The notes: generated from the sequence alone by a model not told the origin. A stretch of 64,000 bases of DNA from Acetivibrio clariflavus DSM 19732 (GCF_000237085.1 NC_016627.1:3658118-3722117); one strand, 5' to 3'; counted from the first letter of the stretch, positions 19,139-28,183 are shown. A program made the numbers and translations.

Positions 19139-20629
19139 TCAGATAATATTACCGTTTTCATCTCTTGTACAGGTATTTTCATCTAACGGGAAGACAATAA
19201 GAAATGTAGTTTTAACTTTGTCGGAATCTTTTACTTCTATTGTACCCCCCTGCTTTATTACCAGTTCCTTCACCAGTGCAAGCCCTAATCCTGTGCCACC
19301 GGTCTGCCTTGATCTATTCTTGTCCAATCGGTAAAAGGGTTCAAAAATCTTTTTTCTTTCCTCTTCCGGTATATAACCGCCTGTGTTTTCCACTTCAATA
19401 TGGACATTGTCCCCCTGTTTAAAGCACCTGACGAATATTCGCCCCTGATCTGTGTTATACTTTATTGCATTATCCAGTACATTAACCAGTATATGATTCA
19501 TACTTTCCCTGTCTGCCAATACATATGCTTTTTCCAGCTGCATTTCGAGACGTATGCCAAGTTTTTCCATTCGTCCTTTCATATTACTGCAAATTGTCTC
19601 AATCAATTCACTTATTTCAACTTTCTCCTTATTCAGTTCAAAATCATATTTTTCAAGGGCTGATAAATGCAGAACTTTATCAACCATACTCTCCAACCGC
19701 AGGGTTTCTTTTCCAATAACCTCCCTGGCCTGTTCCAGAAGATTTGCATCCTCAGGATACATTGAAATCAAATCCAAATACGCTTTTATTGAGGTAAGAG
19801 GAGTTTTAAATTCGTGGGTAATGTTGCCTATAAAGCGTTTTTGTTCTTTCTCAAGCTTCGATAATTTTTCCACTGCCAATTTCAGTTTTCTTTCTTCCTG
19901 CCTCATGTTCTCAATATTGTCACGTATTCGGCAGCTCATGTAATATATACCTTCACTTAATTCCCCTAGTTCGTCTCTTCTCTTTAAAACAGGAATCTGA
20001 TAGTTTCCGTTCTTTATTATATCAGAATAGTTTTTGAGTTTCAAAATACCATTGGAAAAAGAGTTGAAATACATAACAGCAACAATAAAACCAAAGATTA
20101 ATACTGCTGTACCGACAACTATAAAAATATGTCTGATTTTATTATAATAATCCTCATATTGCTTTAAAGAATAGGAAATTTGAATTACTCCGGCCTGTTC
20201 ATTTCGAATAATCAGCGGTGTGAAATAATATAACAGATTCCCCTCAACCATGTAAGCAATCTTTCCCTCAAGGGCATAGGAAATGGCACCACTTGTTTCA
20301 GTTTCGGATTTAGCCGGAAGAGTTGAACCCACTATGTTACCGTCAATATCATATATAATAACCGGCCTGTTGATTAAGCGGTTTATGTAATCCGCCAGTT
20401 CTTTCCCGTTCTCTTCTAAAAATTGCTTATAGGAGTCCAAGCCTTTGGAAAAATACCGTTCATTTATATACAAGTTTGCCGTTTTTCCATAGGAGGCCAA
20501 AATTTCTTCATACTGCATCACATGCTCATTCTTAACACCTTTTAGCACAAGAATGCTTAAAGCAAAGACCGTTAATGACAAAAGCAATGCCAAAAATATG
20601 CTGTGTTTAATCTTTATACTAATCCTCAT
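19139..20629 (-). CDS. Sensor histidine kinase, membrane-bound
   Basis: The 496-residue kinase has two membrane helices (near residues 6-27 and about 165-190) flanking an extracytoplasmic sensor domain, then a HAMP linker, a HisKA domain with the phospho-accepting histidine in FIGNITHEFKTPL, and a HATPase_c domain (N box LVNVLDNAIKYN, G boxes 'GTGLGLALVK'). It would autophosphorylate and transfer phosphate to the neighbouring OmpR-type regulator. The longest frame begins at 20659; AAAGGAG 4 nt before the ATG at 20627-20629 fixes a start that overlaps the regulator's stop by 11 nt, implying translational coupling. The signal is unknown. Confidence 0.93.
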   Translation of the reverse strand: MRISIKIKHSIFLALLLSLTVFALSILVLKGVKNEHVMQYEEILASYGKTANLYINERYFSKGLDSYKQFLEENGKELADYINRLINRPVIIYDIDGNIVGSTLPAKSETETSGAISYALEGKIAYMVEGNLLYYFTPLIIRNEQAGVIQISYSLKQYEDYYNKIRHIFIVVGTAVLIFGFIVAVMYFNSFSNGILKLKNYSDIIKNGNYQIPVLKRRDELGELSEGIYYMSCRIRDNIENMRQEERKLKLAVEKLSKLEKEQKRFIGNITHEFKTPLTSIKAYLDLISMYPEDANLLEQAREVIGKETLRLESMVDKVLHLSALEKYDFELNKEKVEISELIETICSNMKGRMEKLGIRLEMQLEKAYVLADRESMNHILVNVLDNAIKYNTDQGRIFVRCFKQGDNVHIEVENTGGYIPEEERKKIFEPFYRLDKNRSRQTGGTGLGLALVKELVIKQGGTIEVKDSDKVKTTFLIVFPLDENTCTRDENGNII

Positions 20630-21314
20630 AATACTCCTTTGTGGCTTTATAACCCACACCGTGCACAGTAGTAATAATATCCTGGTAGTTCCCCAGTTTC
20701 TTTCTCAATCGTTGAACATGAATATCGACAGTTCTTGTACCTCCGGCATAGTCCATGCCCCAAATTCTGTCTAGAAGTTCATCCCTTGTAAAAACCCTGT
20801 CTATATTGGAAAGCAGCAAAAACAGCAGGTCAAATTCCTTAGGTGTCAAATCCAGCACTTTTTTACCGACACTTACTTTTCTGCTTTCGTAAAGTACCTG
20901 CAAATCCTGTATAACTATATCCATGCAATGTTTAGTTTCTTCAGCAGTCGCATTTATCCGTCTTAAAAGTGATTTTACCCTTGCCATAAGTTCTCTCATA
21001 TCAAAGGGCTTTGTAACATAATCATCTGCTCCCAATTCAAGCCCCAAAACTTTGTCCACTATATCGTTCTTCGCTGTAAGCAAAATAATTCCGACTTTAT
21101 TGCTGTCCTTTATCTTCCTCATTAAATCGAACCCACTCATTTCGGGCATCATTACATCCAGAATCATCAAAGCTGGATTAAAACCCTGGAATATTGAAAG
21201 AGCATTTTTTCCGTCATAAGCCACTTCAACATTATATCCTTCTCTTCTTAAAGCATAAGCTATGGCATCGGCTATATTAACTTCATCATCCACTACAAGA
21301 ATTTTATCTGCCAT
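20619..21314 (-). CDS. OmpR/PhoB-family response regulator
   Basis: The 231-residue regulator has a complete receiver domain (acidic pocket DDE at 9-11, phospho-acceptor D53 in LMILDVMMP, T80 and K102) and a C-terminal winged helix with the recognition region 'AGGTRTVDIHVQRLRKKLG'. It is the first gene of a three-gene operon with the overlapping kinase and the small membrane protein. AGGAG precedes the ATG by 8 nt. Targets are unknown. Confidence 0.95.
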   Translation of the reverse strand: MADKILVVDDEVNIADAIAYALRREGYNVEVAYDGKNALSIFQGFNPALMILDVMMPEMSGFDLMRKIKDSNKVGIILLTAKNDIVDKVLGLELGADDYVTKPFDMRELMARVKSLLRRINATAEETKHCMDIVIQDLQVLYESRKVSVGKKVLDLTPKEFDLLFLLLSNIDRVFTRDELLDRIWGMDYAGGTRTVDIHVQRLRKKLGNYQDIITTVHGVGYKATKEYYED

Positions 21315-21637
21315 CTAATTTTCTCCTGTCAATTTTTGATTTACATTTATAATATTTTTTATTTGCTCCAACTAAAACAACTGAAAATTATAATACTATA
21401 AATTATTTCATTCTACTATTCAAATCAATAAATTGCCACTATACAGTTAGTATTCTCCAACATTCCATTGTTATCCTTCAAGTCATCAGTCTTAATAGTG
21501 AATCGTTCAATAAATGGCATTTTAGGCAAAAGAAATGAATAATTTCTTAATAAAATATAATATTTACTGTAATCCTATTCCAACTATTTGCCGATAAAGA
21601 TATCGGCTTACATAAATTTGTCATCGGGAGGAATTGT
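21315..21637. other. Divergent intergenic region with a GCCGATA/TATCGGC hairpin
   Basis: The 323-nt gap separates the response regulator from a small secreted-protein gene. A perfect 7-bp inverted repeat with a 4-nt loop (21590-21607) sits 30 nt upstream of the plus-strand start codon, where it could be an operator or a leader hairpin. Several TATAAT-like hexamers occur in the AT-rich stretch, but none has a convincing -35. Confidence 0.4.
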
Positions 21638-22084
21638 ATGCAAATCTCAAAAGTTCACACCGGTATTTTTTTAATACTATGTGTTATGACACTTTTAGGT
21701 ACAGTTTTCTCGGGTAAAGTGCAGAGTAACACCCTCGGCTATAACTATTCAGAGGATTTGAACACCACGAATTTTTATGCTGTGTTTTCACTGAACAATG
21801 GCGACAAATTGGCTATCGGAAATGCACCTTATGATGCAAATATGGTTTCCGTCAGGTTTGACAGTAAAGGAAATGTTTTGTGGAAAAGATACTTTGGAGT
21901 CTATGAAAGTAACAGTGTTTTAACCAATGCCAAAGTTACAGAAAATATCGACGAAAGCATTACTATAATGGGCTTTTTCAGTAATAATCCCGCAGACATT
22001 GATAATACCGTCTGCGTTGAACTCACCCTCAGTTCTGACGGAAAACTTCTGCGTACAGATATAATAAGCGATAATTCGCCATAA
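21638..22084 (+). CDS. Small secreted protein, unknown function
   Basis: The 148-residue product has an N-terminal signal peptide (hydrophobic core 'GIFLILCVMTLLGTVF'; cleavage probably after SGKVQS or nearby). The mature part is beta-rich, with 'VSVRFDSKGNVLWKRYFG', a repeat style found in secreted beta-propellers whose blades pair a measured value with a 'GNVLW' strand. Only about two blades are present, so it may be a small domain or a truncated relative of such a propeller. GGAGG lies 7 nt before the ATG. Its stop codon directly abuts the stop of the convergent TPR gene, with no bases between. Confidence 0.7.
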   Translation: MQISKVHTGIFLILCVMTLLGTVFSGKVQSNTLGYNYSEDLNTTNFYAVFSLNNGDKLAIGNAPYDANMVSVRFDSKGNVLWKRYFGVYESNSVLTNAKVTENIDESITIMGFFSNNPADIDNTVCVELTLSSDGKLLRTDIISDNSP

Positions 22085-22921
22085 CTAAAATAATGTTCTC
22101 TTCTTTTTTATGTATACTATAACAAACGTCAAATACGCTAAAACAGGAATAATAGAAAAATATTTCAGTATTCTTCCATCACTAAACCTCAAATATAGCG
22201 AAACAGCAAGTAAAAGTACAAATCCTCCCATTTTTACAATAGCCTTCTCTACCTCCAGCATAGTAAAAAAAAGTTTGGCTTCTTCATTCATTGGATCAAT
22301 CCCCAAAACTTTTCTATAATTTTCCTTTGCTTCACGCCAATTTCCCATATAAGCCTCAGCTCTTCCGGCAAACTGAAGCTTGCTTCTTTCAGAAGCTCCG
22401 GTATTCATATATATTCGAATTAATTCTTTCAATTGATTTTTGTCTTTTTTTCTTTTTGCAGTGATCAGTAAATATTTAAGTATTATAGGATCAGTACTGT
22501 CTTCGCTGAAGGCTTCTTCTACCATCTTTATGCCCTCTTCTTTTCTTCCTCTTTTCCATAGAGAATATCCATACAAAGCCTTTACATCTGCTTCACTTGT
22601 ACTTATTTTGCTTATGTTGTCGTAATACAGATCCACACTATCATAATCGCCTTTTTCATTGTGATAAAGCATCATCAGTATGTATACCGCTAACGGCCTC
22701 ATACCATGTTCCAGTGACTTTTGACACAACTCAATGGCATTGTCAATTCTACCAAAATAATATTCACATACAGACATATCATAATAAGCATAGGGATAAT
22801 CAGGATATTCTGTTATCAAATTCGAGGCAATTGCCTTAGCCTTTTCATAACGCCCAAGTCTGATAAAATGTTGCACTTGCTTCCTGATTTTATAGGCTTC
22901 TGTGTTTATTCCATATCCCAT
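22085..22921 (-). CDS. TPR membrane protein, copy 1
   Basis: The product (278 residues from the ATG at 22919-22921) has five or six TPR-like helical pairs (for example 'YAYYDMSVCEYYFGRIDNAI', 'GNWREAKENYRKVLGIDP') over residues 1-215. Two C-terminal membrane helices follow, ending in a basic KKKR tail. The TPR face is therefore probably cytoplasmic. It is about 60-70 percent identical by eye to the next gene, a clear tandem duplication. A GTG three codons upstream is possible, but AGGTGA is spaced correctly for the ATG. It is the last gene of the operon led by the DUF3592 and AAA+ genes. Confidence 0.8.
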   Translation of the reverse strand: MGYGINTEAYKIRKQVQHFIRLGRYEKAKAIASNLITEYPDYPYAYYDMSVCEYYFGRIDNAIELCQKSLEHGMRPLAVYILMMLYHNEKGDYDSVDLYYDNISKISTSEADVKALYGYSLWKRGRKEEGIKMVEEAFSEDSTDPIILKYLLITAKRKKDKNQLKELIRIYMNTGASERSKLQFAGRAEAYMGNWREAKENYRKVLGIDPMNEEAKLFFTMLEVEKAIVKMGGFVLLLAVSLYLRFSDGRILKYFSIIPVLAYLTFVIVYIKKKRTLF

Positions 22922-22926
22922 TATCG

Positions 22927-22960
22927 TCACCTATCAAAATATTACTTGTATTTTTAAGAC
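22927..22960 (-). repeat. Vestige of the AAA+ gene 3' end, duplicated with the TPR gene
   Basis: The bases just upstream of TPR copy 1 match the last eleven or so codons of the AAA+ ATPase gene (23911-23944) at most positions, including the terminal AGGTGA. The duplication that produced the two TPR genes therefore carried the tail of the upstream ATPase gene with it. Confidence 0.65.
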
Positions 22961-23068
22961 CTCTTAAATGTCTTAAATATTTCAAAGGTTAAAAAGGTTT
23001 ATAATTTTTCTTATGTTTTCCCTAATTTCACTTAGTCCGACAATATCGACGAGTACTTTATTGTTAAT

Positions 23069-23905
23069 CTAAAACATATCCCTTCTGTATTTGCATATTA
23101 TTATAACAATCATAAAATACAGAAATATTAAAAAAACGGATAAAAACTTGAATATTTTTTCCTCATAGCCAAAAAATGCTATAGCAGCAGCTAGAAACAT
23201 ATATACGCCAAACTTTACCAGATGTTTATTCATATCTGTCCAAGCTAAAAAAGCATCAGCTTTCAAGTCCGCTGGATCAATACTCAAAACTTTTTCAAAA
23301 TTTTTCTTTGCTTCACGCCAATTTCCCAGATGCGCCTCAACTCTGCCGGCAAACATCAATATATCTTTTTCGGAAGCACCTGTATTCATATATATATTTA
23401 TTAATTCTCTCAATCGTTTTTTATCTTTACCGCCTCTTTTAGCAGTGCACAATATATAATAAAGTATGGCAGGATTTGTACTGTCTTCACTAAAGGCCTC
23501 TTCTATCATATTTCTGCCTTCTTTTTTCCTTCCTCTTTTCCACAATGAATATCCATACATAGCCCGTACATCTGCTTTGATTGCACCCATTTTATTTATA
23601 TTGTTGTAATAAAACTCAACACTTTTATAATCACCTTTATGATTGTGATAAAGCATCATCGCCGTATATACCGTTAATGGCGCCATACCAAGTTCCAGGG
23701 ATTTTTGGCACAATTCAATTGCATTGTCAATTCTGCCCAAGTAATATTCACATAATGCCATATCATAATAAGCAAAAGCAAAATCAGGATATTTTGATAT
23801 TAAATCCGATGCTATTGCCTTAGCCTTTTCATAACGCCTAAGGTCAATAAAATGCTGTACCTGCTTCCTGATTTCATAGGCTTCCAAGTTTATTCCATTC
23901 CCCAA
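23069..23905 (-). CDS. TPR membrane protein, copy 2
   Basis: This paralogue of the following gene has the same layout: TPR repeats over about 215 residues ('FAYYDMALCEYYLGRIDNAI', 'LGNWREAKKNFEKVLSIDP'), then two membrane helices and a short basic tail. By alignment with copy 1, translation starts at a TTG (23903-23905) with AGGTGA upstream. A GTG at 23912-23914, overlapping the ATPase stop as GTGA, is the alternative. Either way the gene is tightly coupled to the AAA+ ATPase, which suggests the two proteins work together, with the TPR protein tethering the ATPase to the membrane or presenting its substrate (inference). Confidence 0.8.
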   Translation of the reverse strand: MGNGINLEAYEIRKQVQHFIDLRRYEKAKAIASDLISKYPDFAFAYYDMALCEYYLGRIDNAIELCQKSLELGMAPLTVYTAMMLYHNHKGDYKSVEFYYNNINKMGAIKADVRAMYGYSLWKRGRKKEGRNMIEEAFSEDSTNPAILYYILCTAKRGGKDKKRLRELINIYMNTGASEKDILMFAGRVEAHLGNWREAKKNFEKVLSIDPADLKADAFLAWTDMNKHLVKFGVYMFLAAAIAFFGYEEKIFKFLSVFLIFLYFMIVIIICKYRRDMF

Positions 23906-23910
23906 TGTTA

Positions 23911-25194
23911 TCACCTGTCAAGATATGCTCTGTATTTTTTAAGAAACATTTCCACATCTCTAAACATACCGCTGTTACTTCCATACTTTATATATGTTTC
24001 CATTGTTCTCAACCAATCGAGGGTTGAAGGTTTTGTCTTTTCGATGGCAAAAATCAAATCATCCATGTTTATTTTTCTTTCAATCCCCGTCTTCATAATT
24101 GAGCCAATTACATTTTCAACTGCATGCTCAACTACATTTTCAATATCCGCACCGGAATATAATTCTGTTCTCTTTGCAAGAGTCATATAATCTATGTCTT
24201 CAATGGGTCTTCCCTTAAGTTTTAAAGCAAATATCTCTTTTCTGGCATACACATCGGGCGGCATGACAAAAATAAGCTTGTCAAAACGTCCCGGCCTTCT
24301 CAAAGCAGGATCAACGTCCCAGGGCATATTTGTGGCACCAATAATAAGTATTTTTTCGTTACTGCTATCTATGCCTTCCAGTTCTACAAGAAATTGATCA
24401 ATAATAGGCCTCATATTCTCACTAGACAGTTTAGCACGGTTAAAACCTATTGTATCTATCTCGTCAAAAAACAGCACACAGGGCTTCTTTGCCCTTGCCT
24501 TGATAAATATGTCTCTAATATTTTGAGAACTTACTCCAAAATACGGGTCAAGTATATCTGTTATATGTACAGGAATAAAATTTGCCTTGCACTCACCGGC
24601 AGTTGCCTTTGCAATAAAGGTTTTGCCACACCCGGGAGGTCCATAGAGAAGAATTCCCCCTCCGGATTTCTTCTTGAATTTTTCAAACAGTCCGGGAGAA
24701 GAAAAAGGCTTTATAATTTTCATTCTTATAGTTTCCTTAAGCTCATCCAGTCCTCCGACATCGGAAAAAGTGACACTTTTATCCGTGTCTTCATCCAACG
24801 GAACATTTCCTCTCCGCTTTCCCTCTATAACTCTAAGGGGAATAAGCTTACTTTCATCTTCATTCTCTTCAAAATCCAACTCTCCTGAAGTTTGATTATC
24901 TTTATTGTTTTCTCCGTTTTCTATACTGTCAAAATTATTTAAATATATTGAATTTTCGCCGTCATCCACAGGCATTGAATCTTTATTAAGGCAAGACGAC
25001 TCTGATAAACTGCTGAGAGCTGTAATTATCTCGTTCTTAATGCTGTCATCACAATATTTTAATGCTTCCGAAAAGGCTTTCAATGCTTCACTGATATTGT
25101 TGTTCTGGGAATGTTCGAGACCAAGCAAATACCATGCATTAGCGTCCTTTGGATTTGCTTTTATCATTTTATTTATCAGTTCAATCTTATCCAT
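23911..25194 (-). CDS. TPR-AAA+ ATPase (Cdc48/FtsH-like ATPase domain, no protease)
   Basis: The 427-residue protein starts with a TPR-like helical pair (residues 15-50), an acidic linker of about 80 residues, and one classical AAA domain. Walker A GPPGCGKT is at 185-192 and Walker B VLFFDEID at 240-247. The second region of homology ends in LRRPGRFD with arginine fingers R299/R300/R303. The sequence is close to Cdc48/proteasomal ATPases and SpoVK, but no protease domain or membrane segment is present. It probably acts as a hexameric unfoldase/remodeller. GGGAGG lies 6 nt before the ATG. Downstream genes encode two membrane TPR proteins, the first overlapping its stop codon. Confidence 0.88.
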   Translation of the reverse strand: MDKIELINKMIKANPKDANAWYLLGLEHSQNNNISEALKAFSEALKYCDDSIKNEIITALSSLSESSCLNKDSMPVDDGENSIYLNNFDSIENGENNKDNQTSGELDFEENEDESKLIPLRVIEGKRRGNVPLDEDTDKSVTFSDVGGLDELKETIRMKIIKPFSSPGLFEKFKKKSGGGILLYGPPGCGKTFIAKATAGECKANFIPVHITDILDPYFGVSSQNIRDIFIKARAKKPCVLFFDEIDTIGFNRAKLSSENMRPIIDQFLVELEGIDSSNEKILIIGATNMPWDVDPALRRPGRFDKLIFVMPPDVYARKEIFALKLKGRPIEDIDYMTLAKRTELYSGADIENVVEHAVENVIGSIMKTGIERKINMDDLIFAIEKTKPSTLDWLRTMETYIKYGSNSGMFRDVEMFLKKYRAYLDR

Positions 25195-25239
25195 TTTTAT
25201 CCTCCCGAAAAAATGCTTGAATTTATTATATCATAAGGT

Positions 25240-25584
25240 CTATTTTATTAAAAACAAGGCCAGAGAGAATAATCCCAGAATTCCGATTATTATCAATGAA
25301 ACAGAATCTTTATACAATGGATTTTCACCAACTTCTATAAAAGTGGGATTTCTTTTATGATATTTTATCTGTATCTTATCTCCTATTTGACTGTCAGGAA
25401 TTTGTTTTCTCGAACTAACTTTGTACTCCTTTTCACCAACAGTATATGATAGTATGGCAATTCCATATTCAGTATAACCTGTTATTACTGCCTGTGTGTC
25501 CACTGCATTGTTTTTAAAGTCAATTTCAGTATATTTAAAAAAAATGCCCGACAGTATAATAAAGATAAATGTTGCAAAAGCCAT
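25240..25584 (-). CDS. DUF3592-type membrane protein
   Basis: The 114-residue product has two membrane helices (residues 3-18 and about 92-112) flanking a beta-rich extracytoplasmic domain with 'QAVITGYTEYGIAILSYTVGEKEYKVSS' style pattern, characteristic of DUF3592 proteins of unknown function. The ATG at 25582-25584 lacks a clear Shine-Dalgarno. An in-frame ATT ten codons upstream would add a basic N-terminus typical before a membrane helix, so the start is uncertain. It lies 45 nt upstream of the AAA+ gene and is probably the first gene of that operon. Confidence 0.7.
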   Translation of the reverse strand: MAFATFIFIILSGIFFKYTEIDFKNNAVDTQAVITGYTEYGIAILSYTVGEKEYKVSSRKQIPDSQIGDKIQIKYHKRNPTFIEVGENPLYKDSVSLIIIGILGLFSLALFLIK

Positions 25585-25725
25585 CGGAACAAATAAATTT
25601 GAAATCTTTTTAATGTTCTAATTTTATCACAAAATATATTTGAAAGAACTTCAAATCTGCCAATTCATTTATCTTCATATATTTCAGCATTTTTAGTTGC
25701 AGAAAATCAATTAAATCTACTAAGT

Positions 25726-25767
25726 AAAAAACTAGTAGTAAGTATAAATATACAAACTACTAGTTTT
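25726..25767 (-). terminator. Terminator downstream of the SUKH-3 gene
   Basis: AAAACTAGTAGT and ACTACTAGTTTT form a perfect 12-bp stem around a 16-nt loop. On the minus strand it runs into TTTTTTAC. Confidence 0.75.
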
Positions 25768-25822
25768 GAGCACTAATACAACTTATCGTATTTGTTATAA
25801 TCTTCTAATTACAGTAGTATAT

Positions 25823-26278
25823 TTAATCATTAAGTTTTACCATTTCCGGCTTAATTTCTGTTCCGGAAAGCAAATTATACAATGCTTCGAAAAAGTCATC
25901 TCCCAGCTTCAACAACCAATCATCATATCCACCATAAAAGTGACCATCTTCGGTTATGCAAATAGTCATACAATGCTTTGGAAGATCTGCAACAGGTACC
26001 ATTGTAGTATTACAGTGTCTGCCATACGCATCTATAACAGATTTAAAAACACCTGTTTTTCTAGGATCTACATATATTGTATTTATAAATTTATTATTTT
26101 TTGGATTATTAAAGCTAATTTTCAGCAATCCAAACTCTTCCAAAAAATCTCTTACAGTATTTGAAACCACATATCCATCTTCAGTCAATGATTTTTCCAG
26201 ATCAGAAATATCAATTTTTCTTCCTTCATACCAACCTGAATCAATTAATTTTTTCTTAGCAACTTCATATTTGTCCAC
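25823..26278 (-). CDS. SUKH-3-type immunity protein
   Basis: The 151-residue product fits the SUKH-3 immunity family: an N-terminal 'LIDSGWYEGRKIDISDLE' with the GW-x-GR core, 'RDFLEEFGLLKISF' in the middle, and 'DGHFYGGYDDWLLKLGDDFF' near the end. SUKH proteins bind and neutralise partner toxins of polymorphic toxin systems. The longest frame starts at 26287; AGGAG with 8-nt spacing points to the GTG at 26276-26278. No intact toxin gene is adjacent, so it is an orphan in an immunity array, probably protecting against toxins from neighbouring kin. Confidence 0.75.
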   Translation of the reverse strand: MDKYEVAKKKLIDSGWYEGRKIDISDLEKSLTEDGYVVSNTVRDFLEEFGLLKISFNNPKNNKFINTIYVDPRKTGVFKSVIDAYGRHCNTTMVPVADLPKHCMTICITEDGHFYGGYDDWLLKLGDDFFEALYNLLSGTEIKPEMVKLND

Positions 26279-26356
26279 AATTATCACTCCTCATATAACA
26301 CAAATGCTTCAAGGCTGCAATTGCCATTGTCTAAGCCTAATCTCCAAAAAAGATTT

Positions 26357-26730
26357 TTAACCATTCATTGCTTTAAACAACTCTTTATCTAAAGAATAAA
26401 ATCGATATAAAAATGATGACAAGGAATCTGCTATCTTAACAAAGTTAGTTAATCTTTTCCCTTCGCAATAGTAGTAAACTGGTGGTTCATCACCTTCATC
26501 CAACTTAAACAAACAAAACATATATCCCTGACTTATCCAGAAAACAAAGTCCTTTTCAGACAATTTACCAGGGAAATTATTCTCTTCTAAAAGTTCTTCT
26601 GCCCATTCTTTTAAATACATAATTTCATCTTTAAAGCAAGAGCGTCCTCTAAAAAAAAAGATACTCCATTTCCCATATGCTTATAAAACTCTATATATGC
26701 ACTCGGAAGCTGCTTACCATTAGTTATTTT
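26357..26730 (-). pseudogene. Frameshifted SUKH-like (SMI1/KNR4) immunity gene
   Basis: An 87-codon frame (26357-26620) carries the C-terminal half of a SUKH-1-like protein ('FVFWISQGYMFCLFKLDEGDEPPVYYY'-type core). Upstream, in the adjacent frame, the codons read LPSAYIEFYKHMGNGVSFF, the matching N-terminal core. The switch occurs in a run of nine or so T just upstream of the 87-codon frame. The N-terminal part has no start codon of its own. The gene is therefore broken by a homopolymer slip and has lost its 5' end, unless the slip is a sequencing error. Confidence 0.6.
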
Positions 26731-26901
26731 TTATGTTCGTCGATATCCTTCGGAGTTGTAGGATTCATTTCAACCCTTTTCATCTTTAATAATTCAATGA
26801 AATCAACAAAATATGTAAAGTCAACCTCTTCTGTTGGTACTCCCCAGCAATACCTACACTTTAATGTATGATATCAAGTCAATTTCAGGCAAGCTTACTA
26901 A
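26724..26901 (-). pseudogene. C-terminal fragment of an unidentified small gene
   Basis: About 45 codons read WGVPTEEVDFTYFVDFIELL and end ...DIDEHKK before TAA at 26724-26726. A further short stretch (SLPEIDLISYIK) lies upstream in the neighbouring frame. There is no start or ribosome binding site. It looks like the tail of another member of the immunity array. The rest of the 26621-27045 gap shows nothing I can identify. Confidence 0.4.
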
Positions 26902-27045
26902 AGGAAAATAATTTTAGTTTATAAATGTAAATGAAAACTCCAAACTCAAGAAAAAAAGCTTAAGTGTTTTATTCCTTCAGCCTTATATTATCAATTTGAC
27001 TATTAATATTATAATAAAAAAAGTATACATTCTACCATATTAATA

Positions 27046-27657
27046 CTATTTTGACGCCTGTTCCCTTAACCATTTTTTCATTTCTTCACCTTTAAGTAAA
27101 ATTTTTGTTCCTTCAGGACCAATATCTATAGTTTGGTTATCATAAATTTCCTCCAAGCCAGTTGCTCCCTTAAAGCAAGTATTATATAACCTTGCTCCGT
27201 TAAAAACCGTTGCTTTTAAGTTTGCATTACAAAAGCTACACCCTTCTAAATTTGCTTTACTAAAACTAGCTCCCAATAACTCAGCATTTGTAAAATCAGA
27301 ACCTTTCAAATTTGCTTCATAGAACGTAGCTCTTATAGCTTTGCAATTAGTAAAAATTCCATTCAGGCATAATGTTTTATTCATATTTGCTTTGCTTAAC
27401 TTAACGCCAGTTAAATCAGCATTATTAAATATTGACAAAACTAAATGTGCATCATTTAGCATGGTATTAACAAATTTGGAATTTGCAAAATTTACTTCTT
27501 CCATTACTGCTCCATCTAAATCCAATCCTGAAAAATCTAAATCAGATAAATCTCTGTTACATAAATATAACCTCATTCCATCTTTGCCAGATGTATTTGA
27601 CCAAACCATATGATAATCAATCATTTTTTTCAGTTCTGTATCATCTATTCTTTCCAA
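27046..27657 (-). CDS. Pentapeptide-repeat protein
   Basis: The 203-residue product contains at least 20 tandem A(D/N)LXX-type pentapeptides between residues 30 and 165 (for example 'ADLTGVKLSKANMNKT', 'ANLKGSDFTNAELLGA'), which fold into a right-handed quadrilateral beta-helix. A short capping helical region lies at each end. The start is a TTG at 27655-27657 with GAGGTG 9 nt upstream. Pentapeptide-repeat proteins occur both as DNA mimics and as immunity proteins; its position between SUKH and Imm70 genes supports the second role, by inference only. Confidence 0.8.
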   Translation of the reverse strand: MERIDDTELKKMIDYHMVWSNTSGKDGMRLYLCNRDLSDLDFSGLDLDGAVMEEVNFANSKFVNTMLNDAHLVLSIFNNADLTGVKLSKANMNKTLCLNGIFTNCKAIRATFYEANLKGSDFTNAELLGASFSKANLEGCSFCNANLKATVFNGARLYNTCFKGATGLEEIYDNQTIDIGPEGTKILLKGEEMKKWLREQASK

Positions 27658-27728
27658 ATTTTATAGCACCTCATTTCAATTACTTCACATAAACTTTAAT
27701 TTATTTGCTTTTCAGATAAACCGACTTT

Positions 27729-27830
27729 TTACAAAAATAATTTTAAAGCTCTTGTATATTCAAAATTCGTTGTTTTCTCACCATATCTTGAACCAACAGG
27801 AAATGACTTAGTAGCAGGATTAAATTGATC
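27729..27830 (-). pseudogene. C-terminal fragment, probably of a polymorphic toxin
   Basis: A frame without a start codon reads DQFNPATKSFPVGSRYGEKT, then about 14 more residues, and stops at 27729-27731. The residues before it are split across other frames. The composition (a compact charged domain ending a reading frame) and its position beside immunity genes suggest the tip of a decayed toxin; the family is not identified. Confidence 0.35.
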
Positions 27831-27889
27831 CTAAAACAATTCCATTGTCTTGTGCGCTCTAAGACAACAGGGTAATTTACTATATTTCC

Positions 27890-28039
27890 TTACAATACAA
27901 TTGAAACACTTTCATATTTTGGAATTACTCTACTATAAGCTACAACTTGATTCAAATGATACTTCAGGATCCCAGATCCATCGTTGTTCCATTCACTATA
28001 TTTCTTTTTTGTTATAGAATTACCGCCACTGACTTTCAT
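27890..28039 (-). pseudogene. Fragment of an unidentified gene in the immunity array
   Basis: A 49-codon frame contains YSEWNNDGSGILKYHLNQVV and VIPKYESVSIVL before TAA. An in-frame ATG exists (28037-28039) but no ribosome binding site precedes it. It may be the remains of a toxin or immunity domain. The remaining bases of the 27658-28183 gap are AT-rich with no other coding signal. Confidence 0.3.
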
Positions 28040-28183
28040 ATTTTATAGTTCTATCTCCACTAGCTTCATTGATTAATCAATGATTAAAACATGAACTTCT
28101 TATTTTTTTCCTTACTACAGAATTCAGGTGTTACAGTTCTCCAATTTAAACCAGTTAGCATACTTTTTAAAATCTCCAGTAAT

